Assembly (NCBI RefSeq): GCF_900475885.1
Contig: NZ_LS483429.1
Span: forward strand, 1,674,001 to 1,738,000
Direction: 5' to 3'
From: Haemophilus aegyptius
Lineage (GTDB): Bacteria > Pseudomonadota > Gammaproteobacteria > Enterobacterales > Pasteurellaceae
Length of the DNA: 64,000 bases
Shown: positions 29,320-38,861 of the stretch, piece by piece
Layout: every line of letters starts with the position of its first letter
Position numbering within the stretch: the first letter of the stretch is position 1
Notes under the pieces: generated by a model
The model's database searches: none
The model's input: the letters and a program-made list of their open reading frames with translations, nothing else
Told to the model about the DNA's origin: nothing
Made by a program: the position numbers and the translations under genes

Positions 29320-30564
29320 ATGACAAACCAAATCCCTCCTTCCCTAGCGGAAAATCAAAGCAAATTAAAACAATCTTTCGTTGGTCTACAAATGCTTTTT
29401 GTTGCATTTGGTGCGCTAGTACTCGTGCCATTAATTACAGGCCTTGATTCCAATACGGCATTATTAACCGCTGGCGTTGGCACCCTACTCTTCCAATTTT
29501 GCACAGGCAAACAAGTGCCTATTTTCTTGGCATCATCTTTTGCCTTTATCGCGCCCATTCAATATGGCGTACAAACTTGGGGAATTGCGACTACGATGGG
29601 TGGTTTAGCGTTCACTGGTCTTGTTTATTTCGCCTTGAGCACTTTAGTAAAATTACGGGGTGCAGAAGCATTACAACGTTTTTTCCCACCAGTGGTTGTT
29701 GGGCCAGTAATTATTATCATTGGCATGGGGCTTGCACCTATTGCTGTGGATATGTCCTTAGGCAAAAACAGTGCCTATGCTTATAACGACGCAATATTAG
29801 TTTCAATGGTAACGCTTCTTACCACTTTATCTGTGGCAGTATTTGCCAAAGGATTGATGAAGCTTATTCCAATAATGTTCGGTATTACCGCAGGCTATAT
29901 TTTGTGTTTATTTCTAGGTTTAATTAATTTCCAACCAGTGATTGATGCGCCTTGGTTCAGTTTGCCCAAATTAACGACACCTGAATTTAACCTAGAAGCC
30001 ATTCTTTATATGTTACCAATTGCTATTGCCCCCGCCGTAGAACACGTGGGCGGTATTATGGCAATCAGCTCTGTAACAGGTAAAGACTTTTTAAAAAAAC
30101 CAGGATTACACCGCACTTTATTAGGCGATGGCGTCGCTACCGCTGCTGCCTCTTTAGTTGGAGGCCCGCCTAATACGACTTATGCGGAAGTTACTGGTGC
30201 TGTGATGCTAACACGCAACTTTAACCCAAATATTATGACTTGGGCTGCAGTTTGGGCTATTGCGATTTCATTCTGTGGAAAAGTAGGCGCATTCCTATCA
30301 ACCATTCCAACGATTGTAATGGGTGGAATTATGATGCTTGTTTTCGGTTCAATCGCAGTTGTGGGCATGAGTACCTTAATTCGCGGAAAAGTTGATGTTA
30401 CCAAAGCTCGTAATCTTTGTATTATTTCTGTCGTAATGACATTTGGTATCGGCAATATGTTTGTAGATGTGGGTAACGTATCACTAAAAGGTATCAGCTT
30501 GTGTGCGATTGTTGCTATCATCTTAAACCTTGTTTTACCGAAAGCAAAAAATGAAGTAGAATAA
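29320..30564 (+). CDS. uraA: Uracil permease (NCS2 family)
   Basis: A proton-coupled uracil importer of the inner membrane, 414 residues with about 14 membrane spans. NCS2 marks include [20 protein letters not shown] at the start, [21 protein letters not shown] (the substrate/proton Glu in helix 8), and [26 protein letters not shown] in helix 10. It sits downstream of upp, as in E. coli. An uptake signal lies at about 29280 in the gap. Confidence 0.96.
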   Translation: MTNQIPPSLAENQSKLKQSFVGLQMLFVAFGALVLVPLITGLDSNTALLTAGVGTLLFQFCTGKQVPIFLASSFAFIAPIQYGVQTWGIATTMGGLAFTGLVYFALSTLVKLRGAEALQRFFPPVVVGPVIIIIGMGLAPIAVDMSLGKNSAYAYNDAILVSMVTLLTTLSVAVFAKGLMKLIPIMFGITAGYILCLFLGLINFQPVIDAPWFSLPKLTTPEFNLEAILYMLPIAIAPAVEHVGGIMAISSVTGKDFLKKPGLHRTLLGDGVATAAASLVGGPPNTTYAEVTGAVMLTRNFNPNIMTWAAVWAIAISFCGKVGAFLSTIPTIVMGGIMMLVFGSIAVVGMSTLIRGKVDVTKARNLCIISVVMTFGIGNMFVDVGNVSLKGISLCAIVAIILNLVLPKAKNEVE

Positions 30565-30572
30565 GCCATTTC

Positions 30573-30600
30573 AAAGGGTTAAATTATCATTTAGCCCTTT
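30573..30600 (+). terminator. uraA terminator
   Basis: AAAGGGTTAAAT/ATTTAGCCCTTT (one G-U pair) with loop TATC ends 12 bases before the hda start. The stem is AT-rich and the T tract is short (cttactt), so some read-through into hda is possible. Confidence 0.65.
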
Positions 30601-30612
30601 CTTACTTAATCT

Positions 30613-31323
30613 GTGCTACATAAACATTTGAATAAGCAACTCCCCTTACCTATTCATCAAATTGATGATGCTACATTAGAGAACTTTTACGGCGATAATA
30701 ATCTTTTATTGCTCGATTCTTTACGCAAAAATTCATCTGAATTAAAACAACCGTTTTTCTATATTTGGGGAAATAAAGGCTCTGGTAAAACCCATTTACT
30801 TAGAGCATTCAGTAACGAATATTTAATCAATCAACGTACTGCTATTTATGTACCCCTTAGCAAATCTCAATATTTTTCTACCGCAGTTCTTGAAAATTTA
30901 GAGCAACAAGAATTAGTATGCTTAGATGATTTACAAAATGTAATCGGAAATGATGAATGGGAATTAGCTATTTTCGATCTGTTTAATCGAATTAAAGCAA
31001 GTGGGAAAACGCTTTTACTAATTAGTGCAGATAAATCGCCTTCCGCACTTTCTGTCAAATTACCTGATTTAAACTCTCGCTTAACTTGGGGGGAAATTTA
31101 TCAATTAAATTCATTAACAGACGAACAAAAAATCAAAGTACTACAACTCGCAGCTTACCAACGAGGATTCCAATTATCTGACGAAACTGCAAATTTTTTA
31201 ATTACACGACTAGCACGAGATATGCATACTTTATTTGAAGCACTTGATCTACTAGATAAAGCATCATTACAAGCTCAACGAAATCTTACGATTCCTTTCG
31301 TCAAAGAAATTTTGAATCTCTAA
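30613..31323 (+). CDS. hda: DnaA-homologous regulator of replication initiation
   Basis: Hda binds the sliding clamp and makes DnaA hydrolyse ATP after initiation. The 236-residue protein opens with a clamp-binding motif KQLPLPI (residues 8-14), then a DnaA-like AAA+ core with IWGNKGSGKTHLLRA (Walker A), LVCLDDLQNV (Walker B) and LPDLNSRLTWG (box VII arginine). The start is GTG at 30613. The close fit of the clamp motif to the N terminus supports it. It follows uraA, as in E. coli. Confidence 0.95.
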   Translation: MLHKHLNKQLPLPIHQIDDATLENFYGDNNLLLLDSLRKNSSELKQPFFYIWGNKGSGKTHLLRAFSNEYLINQRTAIYVPLSKSQYFSTAVLENLEQQELVCLDDLQNVIGNDEWELAIFDLFNRIKASGKTLLLISADKSPSALSVKLPDLNSRLTWGEIYQLNSLTDEQKIKVLQLAAYQRGFQLSDETANFLITRLARDMHTLFEALDLLDKASLQAQRNLTIPFVKEILNL

Positions 31324-31325
31324 CA

Positions 31326-31349
31326 AAAAAGGCGCTAATGCGCCTTTTT
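31326..31349. terminator. Bidirectional terminator between hda and yciH
   Basis: AAAAAGGCGC and GCGCCTTTTT form a perfect 10-bp stem with loop TAAT between convergent genes. Confidence 0.92.
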
Positions 31350-31351
31350 AA

Positions 31352-31672
31352 TCATCCACCTGATAATTTAACTTTAAACCCTTTTTGCTCTAATAATTGC
31401 TTGAGCAAATCTCGTTTTTCCCCTTGAATTTCAATAATACCATTTTTAACTGCTCCACCACATCCACAACGTTTTTTTAATTCAGCCGCTAATTTTTTCA
31501 ATTCCTCATCAGATAAATCTAAACCAGTTATAACTGATACGCCAGCACCTTTTCTACCACTCGTTTGTTTTTGGATACGTACAACACCGTCTCCTTTTGG
31601 GCGAGCTACAGAAGCCTTTTCCTCTTTAATTCGACCTACATCTGTAGAATACACTAAAACAGAATCTGACAT
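31352..31672 (-). CDS. yciH: SUI1/eIF1-like translation factor YciH
   Basis: A 106-residue homologue of eukaryotic initiation factor 1. The SUI1 domain fills the C-terminal two thirds: GAGVSVITGLDLSDEELKKLAAELKKRCGCGGAVKNGIIEIQG, ending DLLKQLLEQKGFKVKLSGG. In E. coli YciH affects start-codon fidelity and stress translation. It begins 6 bases after the pyrF stop, so it is the distal gene of a lapA-lapB-pyrF-yciH operon matching the E. coli order. Confidence 0.95.
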   Translation of the reverse strand: MSDSVLVYSTDVGRIKEEKASVARPKGDGVVRIQKQTSGRKGAGVSVITGLDLSDEELKKLAAELKKRCGCGGAVKNGIIEIQGEKRDLLKQLLEQKGFKVKLSGG

Positions 31673-31678
31673 TTATGA

Positions 31679-32371
31679 TTACCCAATAGATACATTAATA
31701 GAACGGAGAACCTCCGCAGGATTATCCGCTTGAGTTATTGGGCGTCCAATAACTAAATAATCTGAACCTGCACGAATTGCTGCGGTAGGTGTCATTACAC
31801 GTCTTTGATCGCCAAAATCAGTTCCTATTGGACGAATCCCTGGGGTCACTAATTTAAAGTCTTCTCCACAAGCATTACGTAAAATTTCAACTTCTTGCGG
31901 AGAGCAAACCACACCATCCAAACCTGCCCGTTGGGTTAAATGAGCTAAGCGTAAAACTTGTTCCATTGGCGATGCATTAATCCCAATTTGTAATAAATCC
32001 AAGTCTTCCATACTGGTTAATACCGTCACAGCAATAAGCAATGGCGCATCTTTCCCATAAGGTTCAAGAATTTTCTTCGCGTCTTCCATCATACGCAAGC
32101 CACCACTTGCGTGTAAATCCACCATCCATACGCCTAAATCAGCAGCAGAACGAACTGCTCTTGCTACCGTATTTGGAATATCGTGATATTTCAGATCCAA
32201 AAAAACATCAAAATTACGTTGATGTAATTGCTTTATAAAATTAATACCAAGTGTGGTAAACATTTCTTTACCCACTTTTAATCGACACAAACTTGGATCA
32301 ATTTGATCAACTAAAGCAAGAGCCTCTGCTTCTTTCTCGAAATCCAATGCCACAATAATTTTACTTGTCAT
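31679..32371 (-). CDS. pyrF: Orotidine 5'-phosphate decarboxylase
   Basis: The last step of UMP synthesis. The 230-residue TIM barrel has [13 protein letters not shown], the catalytic [13 protein letters not shown] (Lys and two Asp), MVDLHASGG, and the phosphate loop LVTPGIRP...[12 protein letters not shown]. Length is standard. It follows lapB closely and precedes yciH in the same direction. Confidence 0.97.
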   Translation of the reverse strand: MTSKIIVALDFEKEAEALALVDQIDPSLCRLKVGKEMFTTLGINFIKQLHQRNFDVFLDLKYHDIPNTVARAVRSAADLGVWMVDLHASGGLRMMEDAKKILEPYGKDAPLLIAVTVLTSMEDLDLLQIGINASPMEQVLRLAHLTQRAGLDGVVCSPQEVEILRNACGEDFKLVTPGIRPIGTDFGDQRRVMTPTAAIRAGSDYLVIGRPITQADNPAEVLRSINVSIG

Positions 32372-32394
32372 AATGTTACCTCACTGAGTGTCAA

Positions 32395-33585
32395 TTAATT
32401 ATGTTCTTGATTTGAAACCGGTTTAATACTTTCCCATTGACGGCAAGATGGGCAATTCCACAATAGCTTATGGATTTGATAACCACAATTTGTACAACGA
32501 TAAGGCGATGTTTGCTTAATCCTTTCGCCAACCATTTTATGTAATAAAATTAGACTTTCTTTTCCACGCCCGTCTTCTGCATCATCAATTTGATACTGCA
32601 TAAAACGATGGAAAATTAAAGTACTTGGCTTTTTCGTGAGTTGCTGATAAAGCTTAGCTTGAGCAGCAGACTTGCCATCTTTTTCTTCAATTAATTTAGC
32701 TAGTGCCAGCTCTACTTCATCATTATTAATAATTTGACCTGCACGAATTAAAAATAACTCAAAATTATCTAACTGATTTAATTCTTCGTAACAATGTTTT
32801 AAAGGTAACAAAATTTCACCCGTATAATCTGGATTTTGCTCCAAAACATTTTCTAATATTTTTACTGCTTGTTGATATTGACCGTCAAGCATTGCTAAAT
32901 TTGCAAGCAATAAAGAAGCGCGAACACAAGTCGGAGAAACCGACAAAGCCTTTTGTAAAACACTGCGTTTTTCAACCGCACTTTCAGGCTCTAAACTTTG
33001 TGAATATTCACAATAACATTGCGCAAGTTCAATATTATTCTCTTGTGGCTTTATTTTAGCGAGTTTTTCAGCAATATTGACTGCTTTTTTCCATTCTTTT
33101 GTCTTTTGATAAATCACTAAAAGTTGCTGTAAAGCATTTTCTGCAAACTCAGGTTCATCTACTAGTAAAATATAAAGATTCTCAGCTCGGTCAAAAAAAC
33201 CAACCACCATAAAATCTCGAGCAAGCTGTTGTTTTGCAAGTAATTTTTGTTCAAAAGTATAATTAGGACTAAGATCTAAAGCTTGATGAATGCGCAATGC
33301 ACGATCAACTTCGCCTCGAGAACGAAACAGATTGCCAAGTGTAAGTTCTGCTTCAAATTGGGAGTGACTTTCGATTTCATTTTCGATTTCTTGCTTTTGC
33401 AACATATCTAAAAACAAATCTACAGCTTTATCAGTTTGATTGGAAAGTAAAAAATTCACTCCCGCAACATAATCTCGGGAGAGTTTATTGCTTATGTCAT
33501 CTTGATCTTTCTTCGCACTACGCCGCCCCATATACCAACCATAGGCAGCAGCAATAGGCAATAATAGAAAGAGTAATTCTATCAT
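32395..33585 (-). CDS. lapB: Lipopolysaccharide assembly protein B
   Basis: LapB (YciM) is an inner-membrane adaptor that controls FtsH-dependent turnover of LpxC and so balances LPS and phospholipid synthesis. The 396-residue protein has an N-terminal membrane anchor (IELLFLLLPIAAAYGWYMGRRSAKKD), the body of TPR repeats, and a C-terminal rubredoxin-like zinc site, CTNCGYQIHKLLWNCPSC. Its first base coincides with the end of the lapA stop, indicating translational coupling. Confidence 0.96.
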   Translation of the reverse strand: MIELLFLLLPIAAAYGWYMGRRSAKKDQDDISNKLSRDYVAGVNFLLSNQTDKAVDLFLDMLQKQEIENEIESHSQFEAELTLGNLFRSRGEVDRALRIHQALDLSPNYTFEQKLLAKQQLARDFMVVGFFDRAENLYILLVDEPEFAENALQQLLVIYQKTKEWKKAVNIAEKLAKIKPQENNIELAQCYCEYSQSLEPESAVEKRSVLQKALSVSPTCVRASLLLANLAMLDGQYQQAVKILENVLEQNPDYTGEILLPLKHCYEELNQLDNFELFLIRAGQIINNDEVELALAKLIEEKDGKSAAQAKLYQQLTKKPSTLIFHRFMQYQIDDAEDGRGKESLILLHKMVGERIKQTSPYRCTNCGYQIHKLLWNCPSCRQWESIKPVSNQEHN

Positions 33586-33878
33586 TAAACGACCTTATCG
33601 CGCGTAGTCGTCAATTCATTGATTTGTAAAGTCTGACGTTTCACTTGACGAGCTAGTGCCATATTTTTTAATTTTAACTTTATATAGAAAAAAGCAGCAA
33701 TTAGCCAACCAAGAATTAAACCTAACCCAAATAAAATAGCAACGAGGCTTGAAAGCTGAAACTGACTTTCTGCCACAATATAATTAAATGTAATAATCTG
33801 ATCGTTATTCGCACCAATGGTAATTGCAACTAACACAATAGCAATAAAGATCACAATACCTAAAATATATTTAATCAT
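33585..33878 (-). CDS. lapA: Lipopolysaccharide assembly protein A
   Basis: A small inner-membrane partner of LapB, 97 residues from the ATG at 33878. It has two membrane segments (about 1-25 and 40-65), with NNDQIITFNYIVAESQFQLSSLVAILFGLGLILGWL matching the DUF1049/YciS pattern, and a charged coiled C terminus. The longer open frame adds sixteen residues; I reject them because AAAGGAA precedes this ATG and the family starts here. It overlaps lapB. Confidence 0.93.
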   Translation of the reverse strand: MIKYILGIVIFIAIVLVAITIGANNDQIITFNYIVAESQFQLSSLVAILFGLGLILGWLIAAFFYIKLKLKNMALARQVKRQTLQINELTTTRDKVV

Positions 33879-33952
33879 TTCATTTCCTTTAAAATATTTG
33901 TAACCCAAAATAAACTTTTTAATCAAAAATATTTTAATTAAATTTTAATCAA

Positions 33953-34237
33953 TTAAGCCTGAACATCCACCCGAGCTTTTAATTCTTTACCCGCTTTAAA
34001 ATATGGAACAGACTTAGCTGATAAGTTTACTGAATCGCCTGTTTTCGGATTTCTTCCCAAACGTGGTTGCCGATGATGTAAAGAAAAGCTACCAAAACCT
34101 CGAACTTCAACACGATCACCCTTTTCAAGAGATTGAGAAATAAACTCTAAAATATCTTTTACCATATTTTCAATTTCTTTTGCAGGTAAAGTTGGCTGTT
34201 TTGCTGACAATTTTTCCATAAGTTCTGACTTAGTCAT
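33953..34237 (-). CDS. ihfB: Integration host factor subunit beta
   Basis: A DNA-bending protein, 94 residues. It has the HU/IHF fold with the beta-arm signature [31 protein letters not shown], whose Pro intercalates DNA. The N-terminal helices begin [10 protein letters not shown]. It lies downstream of rpsA, as in E. coli, separated by a terminator. Confidence 0.97.
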   Translation of the reverse strand: MTKSELMEKLSAKQPTLPAKEIENMVKDILEFISQSLEKGDRVEVRGFGSFSLHHRQPRLGRNPKTGDSVNLSAKSVPYFKAGKELKARVDVQA

Positions 34238-34318
34238 CCTCTATACTTCCTTAATATTACTTAAATTAAGATCTATTGATAATAAATTACACAAATATAT
34301 TAGCAATAACTCCTAACA

Positions 34319-34348
34319 AATAAGGCTGGACATCAGCCCAGCCTTATT
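34319..34348 (-). terminator. rpsA terminator
   Basis: AATAAGGCTGG/CCAGCCTTATT (11 bp) with an 8-base loop lies 11 bases past the rpsA stop, followed by TTGTTAGG on the transcript. It is strong in stem but weak in T tract, and separates rpsA from ihfB. Confidence 0.8.
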
Positions 34349-34359
34349 ACGTGAATTAA

Positions 34360-36009
34360 TTATTCACCTTTAGCTGCTTTAAATGCTTCAGCCATTGCAT
34401 TTGGAATAACAATATCTTCTTGTTTGTTATTTACACTTGCAACTGCCGCAGCTTCTTCAGCTTGATCTTTTGCTTTCACTGATAAGTGAACAATACGAGA
34501 TTTACGATCTACTCCAGTGTATTTCGCTTCAACGACATCGCCAACAGCTACTTCACTTGTTAAATCAGCAGAACGGATATAACCTTCAACACCACCTGCT
34601 AATTCAACTTTAGCACCTTTAGCATCTGCTTCAACAACAGTTGCAGATACTACCGCACCTTTTTTATTGATTGCGACAAAGTTATTGAATGGATCTTCTT
34701 CAAGTTGTTTAATACCTAAAGAGATACGTTCTTTTACTGCATCAACAGCTAATACAACAGCTGACACTTCGTCACCTTTTTTGTATTGACGAACAACTTC
34801 TTCGCCTGAAATACTCCAAGAAATATCAGATAAATGAACTAAACCATCGATACCACCTTCAAGACCGATGAAGATACCGAAATCAGTGATAGACTTGATT
34901 TTACCCGTTACTTTATCGCCTTTGTTGTGAGTATCAGCAAACTGAGTCCAAGGGTTAGCTTTACATTGTTTTAAGCCTAAAGAAATACGACGACGTTCTT
35001 CATCAATTTCTAATACCATTACTTCTACAGTATCGCCTAAGCTAACCACTTTAGATGGGTGGATATTTTTATTAGTCCAATCCATTTCAGAAACGTGAAC
35101 TAAACCTTCAACGCCATCTAAGATTTCAACGAAACAGCCATAGTCAGTTAAGTTAGTTACTTTACCTGTTAATTTGCTGTTTACTGGATGATTTTCAGCA
35201 ATTGCTGCCCATGGATCTTGACCTAATTGTTTTAAGCCTAAAGATACACGAGTACGATCTTTATCGAATTTTAATACTTTAACAGTAACTTCATCGCCAA
35301 CATTTACGATTTCACTTGGGTGTTTAACACGTTTCCAAGCCATATCTGTGATGTGTAATAAACCATCAACACCACCAAGATCAACGAATGCACCGTACTC
35401 AGTTAAGTTTTTAACGACACCTTTAACTTCTGAACCTTCCACAAGATTTTCTAATACTTGTTCACGTTCTTGGCTGTTTTCAGATTCAATTACTGCACGA
35501 CGAGAAACAACAACGTTGTTACGTTTTTGATCTAATTTGATTACTTTGAATTCTAATTCTTTGCCAAGTAAGTGATCTGCTTCACGCGCTGGACGAGTAT
35601 CAACTAAAGAACCTGGTAAGAATGCACGAACACCGTTTAACTCAACTGTGAAGCCACCTTTCACTTTGCCGTTGATTAAACCGATAACGGTCGCTTTTTC
35701 TTCGTAAGCTTTTTCTAATTCAATCCAAGATTCGTGACGAACCGCTTTCTCACGAGAAAGTTTAGTTTCGCCGAAACCATCTTCAACTGCATCTAATGCA
35801 ACATTTACAGTATCGCCAACTTGGATTTCAAGTTCGCCTTGTGCATTTAAGAATTCAGCAACTGGAATTGCAGACTCAGATTTTAAACCTGCATCAACAA
35901 GCACAAAGCCTTTTTGGATAGCTACTACAGTACCGCTAACGATTGAACCTTGACGAGTTTCAAGGACTTTTAATGATTCTTCAAAAAGTTGAGCAAAAGA
36001 TTCTGACAT
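34360..36009 (-). CDS. rpsA: 30S ribosomal protein S1
   Basis: The mRNA-binding ribosomal protein, 549 residues, with six S1 OB-fold repeats. The four C-terminal repeats are recognisable by [80 protein letters not shown], and a diverged last one. The N-terminal ribosome-anchoring helix is [21 protein letters not shown]. It lies after cmk, the usual gamma-proteobacterial order cmk-rpsA-ihfB. E. coli S1 represses its own translation; no obvious leader structure was identified here. Confidence 0.98.
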   Translation of the reverse strand: MSESFAQLFEESLKVLETRQGSIVSGTVVAIQKGFVLVDAGLKSESAIPVAEFLNAQGELEIQVGDTVNVALDAVEDGFGETKLSREKAVRHESWIELEKAYEEKATVIGLINGKVKGGFTVELNGVRAFLPGSLVDTRPAREADHLLGKELEFKVIKLDQKRNNVVVSRRAVIESENSQEREQVLENLVEGSEVKGVVKNLTEYGAFVDLGGVDGLLHITDMAWKRVKHPSEIVNVGDEVTVKVLKFDKDRTRVSLGLKQLGQDPWAAIAENHPVNSKLTGKVTNLTDYGCFVEILDGVEGLVHVSEMDWTNKNIHPSKVVSLGDTVEVMVLEIDEERRRISLGLKQCKANPWTQFADTHNKGDKVTGKIKSITDFGIFIGLEGGIDGLVHLSDISWSISGEEVVRQYKKGDEVSAVVLAVDAVKERISLGIKQLEEDPFNNFVAINKKGAVVSATVVEADAKGAKVELAGGVEGYIRSADLTSEVAVGDVVEAKYTGVDRKSRIVHLSVKAKDQAEEAAAVASVNNKQEDIVIPNAMAEAFKAAKGE

Positions 36010-36105
36010 ATAAATAATCTTCTTAATTTAAGTTAATAACATCCACATTAAAATCCATAAAATGCGGGGTTGAGGATAAATGCTTATTCTTCCTTGAACA
36101 AACAG

Positions 36106-36783
36106 TTAAATCAAAACTGATACCTTTTCTTGAATATAAGCTAACGCCTGATCAATAACTTCATCGATACTCAAGGTTGTGCTATCCAATAATAAAGCAT
36201 CATCTGCTGGTTTTAGCGGCGCAACTTCACGATTTCTATCACGAAAATCACGCTCTTTTATCTTGGCTAAAATCTGTGCAAAGTTACCATTTATTCCTTT
36301 ATTTTGCAACTGTTTATAGCGTCTTTTTGCACGTTCTTCAGCACTTGCATCTAAAAATAATTTTACTTGTGCATTTGGGAATACAACCGTTCCCATATCT
36401 CTGCCATCCGCAATTAATCCATCATTTTTCGCAAAATCTTGCTGAAGTTGTAATAAAGCTGACCGCACTTTTTGAAAGACTGCTACTTTTGACGCAGCAT
36501 CTGCCACTTCTTGCGTGCGAATTAAACGGCTCACATCCATTCCTGCAAGCAAAATGTTTACCTCGCCATTTTGAGGAATAAATTGAATATCTAAATGACG
36601 TGCTAATTCTGCTAAATCTGTTTCATTTGTTAGATCAGTTTTATGTTGCAACGCTGCCAATGCAGTAACGCGATAAATTGCTCCACTATCCAATAACGCA
36701 TAACCTAGCTTTTCTGCCAACGCATAACAAAGCGTCCCTTTCCCAGCACCACTAGGACCATCAACAGTAATAATCATTCCCAT
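36106..36783 (-). CDS. cmk: Cytidylate kinase
   Basis: It phosphorylates CMP and dCMP. From the ATG at 36783 it is 225 residues: [27 protein letters not shown] (P-loop), [16 protein letters not shown], the CMP-binding [12 protein letters not shown], and the lid [16 protein letters not shown]. The longer open frame adds 41 residues with no similarity to the family, and AAAGGA precedes the chosen ATG. As I recall, Rd carries two cmk copies (HI1219 next to rpsA, HI1646 next to pdxS). Here one gene abuts both neighbours, so this may be a recombination joint. Confidence 0.95.
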   Translation of the reverse strand: MGMIITVDGPSGAGKGTLCYALAEKLGYALLDSGAIYRVTALAALQHKTDLTNETDLAELARHLDIQFIPQNGEVNILLAGMDVSRLIRTQEVADAASKVAVFQKVRSALLQLQQDFAKNDGLIADGRDMGTVVFPNAQVKLFLDASAEERAKRRYKQLQNKGINGNFAQILAKIKERDFRDRNREVAPLKPADDALLLDSTTLSIDEVIDQALAYIQEKVSVLI

Positions 36784-37174
36784 ACAAATTATCCTTTCCT
36801 TCTCAAAATTTTGCGCATTATAGAGACAATTGCCCCTCATTACCATCCTAGAGATTATTACTAGCTTCCATATTTTGTATGGCTTATCTAATAAAGTTAA
36901 TTTCACAAGCTCTAGGAAAGCGTAAACTCCCTTTCAAGCTTTTTCTTAAATTTCAGAAAATCTAACCACATAGAAAAAGGTTTTTAAAAACATTTCAAGG
37001 TTTTTTTAATAACTATTGTGGCACTTAAGGACGAAATTCTTTCAGCTAAAGTAGCTCTTTTTTCTATTATTAAATTGGACAATCCTTCTGACGTTCTACA
37101 CTTCGTTTATACAAAAAACTGAAATTAAGCACGCTAGACATTATGCCTTTTAATATATACGCATTTTTTCAAAC
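36784..37174. other. Non-coding AT-rich region between cmk and pdxST
   Basis: About 390 bases upstream of the divergent cmk and pdxS genes. No open frame or uptake signal is visible. It presumably holds the cmk promoter and any regulator sites for pdxST, such as a MocR-type PdxR operator, but I could not identify one. Confidence 0.5.
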
Positions 37175-37203
37175 TTGTTCTAAAGACTTTTCTACATTAC
37201 AAT
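37175..37203 (+). promoter_or_regulatory. Probable sigma-70 promoter of pdxST
   Basis: TTGTTC (37175-37180), a 17-base spacer and TACAAT (37198-37203) give a good -35/-10 pair. Transcription would begin near 37210, about 15 bases before the octanucleotide repeat, which would then lie in the untranslated leader. Confidence 0.65.
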
Positions 37204-37224
37204 AAAAAACGTAGCTATCAATAC

Positions 37225-37271
37225 AAATAATCAAATAATCAAATAATCAAATAATCAAATAATCAAATAAT
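37225..37271 (+). repeat. Octanucleotide tandem repeat AAATAATC in the pdxS leader
   Basis: Five perfect AAATAATC units plus a sixth missing its last base. The block ends next to the ribosome site GAGGA (37272-37276), 12 bases before the pdxS ATG. Short tandem repeats of this kind change length by slipped-strand pairing in H. influenzae. Confidence 0.95.
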
Positions 37272-37283
37272 GAGGACAAAGAA

Positions 37284-38159
37284 ATGGCTGAAAATCGTTA
37301 TGAACTAAATAAAAACTTAGCACAGATGCTCAAAGGTGGTGTTATCATGGATGTTCAAAACCCTGAACAAGCTCGCATTGCAGAAGCTGCTGGTGCAGCT
37401 GCAGTGATGGCTTTGGAACGAATTCCTGCAGATATTCGTGCTGTTGGAGGTGTCTCTCGAATGAGCGATCCTAAGATGATCAGGGAAATCCAAGGATCAG
37501 TTAGCATTCCAGTTATGGCAAAAGTTAGAATTGGACATTTCGTTGAGGCTCAGATTTTGGAAGCTATTGAAATTGACTATATCGATGAGAGTGAAGTGCT
37601 TTCTCCAGCTGACAACCGTTTCCATGTGGACAAGAAAGAATTCCAAGTACCTTTTGTATGTGGTGCCAAGGATTTGGGCGAGGCCTTACGTCGTATCGCT
37701 GAAGGGGCTTCAATGATTCGTACAAAAGGAGAACCAGGAACAGGAGATATCGTCCAGGCTGTTCGCCATATGCGCATGATGAGTCAAGAAATTCGTCGCA
37801 TTCAAAATTTACGTGAGGACGAGCTCTATGTTGCGGCCAAAGATTTACAAGTTCCTGTAGAATTGGTTCAATACGTCCATAAGCATGGGAAATTGCCAGT
37901 TGTCAACTTCGCAGCTGGAGGAATTGCAACTCCAGCAGATGCGGCCTTGATGATGCAACTTGGCGCAGAGGGTGTCTTTGTTGGTTCCGGTATTTTTAAG
38001 TCAGGAGATCCTGTAAAACGTGCGAGCGCTATTGTCAAAGCTGTAACTAACTATCGAAATCCACAAATCCTAGCACAAATCTCCGAAGATTTAGGTGAAG
38101 CCATGGTTGGTATCAATGAAAATGAAATCCAAATTCTCATGGCTGAGCGAGGAAAATAA
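37284..38159 (+). CDS. pdxS: Pyridoxal 5'-phosphate synthase subunit PdxS
   Basis: The synthase barrel of the DXP-independent vitamin B6 pathway. It joins ribose 5-phosphate, glyceraldehyde 3-phosphate and ammonia from PdxT into PLP. The 291-residue protein has Asp23 (GGVIMDVQ), Lys80 ([10 protein letters not shown]) and Lys148 ([12 protein letters not shown]), all expected catalytic residues. The sequence is strikingly close to the Streptococcus pneumoniae protein as I remember it. Codon choice (AAG, GAG, GGA, TTG) is unlike neighbouring genes, and there is no uptake signal. Together these suggest transfer from a Gram-positive source. It abuts pdxT with no gap. Confidence 0.97.
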   Translation: MAENRYELNKNLAQMLKGGVIMDVQNPEQARIAEAAGAAAVMALERIPADIRAVGGVSRMSDPKMIREIQGSVSIPVMAKVRIGHFVEAQILEAIEIDYIDESEVLSPADNRFHVDKKEFQVPFVCGAKDLGEALRRIAEGASMIRTKGEPGTGDIVQAVRHMRMMSQEIRRIQNLREDELYVAAKDLQVPVELVQYVHKHGKLPVVNFAAGGIATPADAALMMQLGAEGVFVGSGIFKSGDPVKRASAIVKAVTNYRNPQILAQISEDLGEAMVGINENEIQILMAERGK

Positions 38160-38738
38160 ATGAAAATCGGAATATTAGCTCTACAAGGTGCCTTTGCGGA
38201 ACATGCACAAATGCTAGAAAAATTAGGAATTGAAAGTGTCGAACTGAGAAATTTAAAAAATTTTCAACAACATTACAGTGATTTATCAGGTTTGATTCTA
38301 CCTGGCGGTGAGTCCACCGCCATAGGAAAACTTTTAAGAGAGCTGTATATGCTGGAACCGATAAAACAAGCTATCTCTTCTGGCTTTCCTGTCTTTGGAA
38401 CTTGTGCTGGTTTGATTCTGTTGGCTAAAGAGATTACTTCTCAGAAAGAGAGTCATTTTGGAACAATGGACATTGTGGTTGAGAGGAATGCCTATGGACG
38501 CCAATTGGGAAGTTTCTATACAGAAGCAGATTGCAAAGGGGTTGGTAAAATTCCTATGACTTTTATCAGAGGACCTATCATCAGTAGTGTTGGTAAAAAA
38601 GTCAATATTCTTGCAACGGTAAATAATAAAATCGTTGCAGCCCAAGAAAAGAATATGCTGGTAACATCATTTCATCCTGAATTAACAAATAACTTGAGTT
38701 TGCATAAGTACTTTATCGATATATGTAAAGTAGCATAA
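38160..38738 (+). CDS. pdxT: Pyridoxal 5'-phosphate synthase glutaminase subunit PdxT
   Basis: The class I glutaminase that feeds ammonia to PdxS. The 192-residue protein has the SNO-family motifs [21 protein letters not shown], the nucleophile Cys82 in [17 protein letters not shown], and His172/Glu174 in SFHPEL. Its ATG directly follows the pdxS stop, so the two are translated from one mRNA. Like PdxS it resembles the streptococcal protein and carries no uptake signal. Confidence 0.96.
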   Translation: MKIGILALQGAFAEHAQMLEKLGIESVELRNLKNFQQHYSDLSGLILPGGESTAIGKLLRELYMLEPIKQAISSGFPVFGTCAGLILLAKEITSQKESHFGTMDIVVERNAYGRQLGSFYTEADCKGVGKIPMTFIRGPIISSVGKKVNILATVNNKIVAAQEKNMLVTSFHPELTNNLSLHKYFIDICKVA

Positions 38739-38861
38739 ACCATTATCTGCATATCTGCCCTCCCTAGGAAACAAACCATATTGTAGCAATGAGAGCAGAT
38801 AATTTTCATCAAAAAACCGAACAGTTACTAGACTTAAAACCGAATGCAAGGTAGGATAAGG

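Noticed and set aside
35348-35530. Frame opposite rpsA and similar frames opposite dnaK, sucA, aceF
   Set aside because: Shadows of strongly conserved genes with no ribosome site or family motif.
37021-37140. PdxR-type operator upstream of pdxST
   Set aside because: I found no clear direct or inverted repeat matching a MocR-type site.
37225-37271. Short direct repeats as a CRISPR array
   Set aside because: The units are 8 bases, contiguous and without spacers. This is a simple tandem repeat.
38741-38808. ATTATCTGC / GCAGATAAT inverted repeat after pdxT as a terminator or IS end
   Set aside because: The arms are 9 bases with a spacer of about 50. This is too long for an ordinary terminator, and no matching duplication supports an element boundary.
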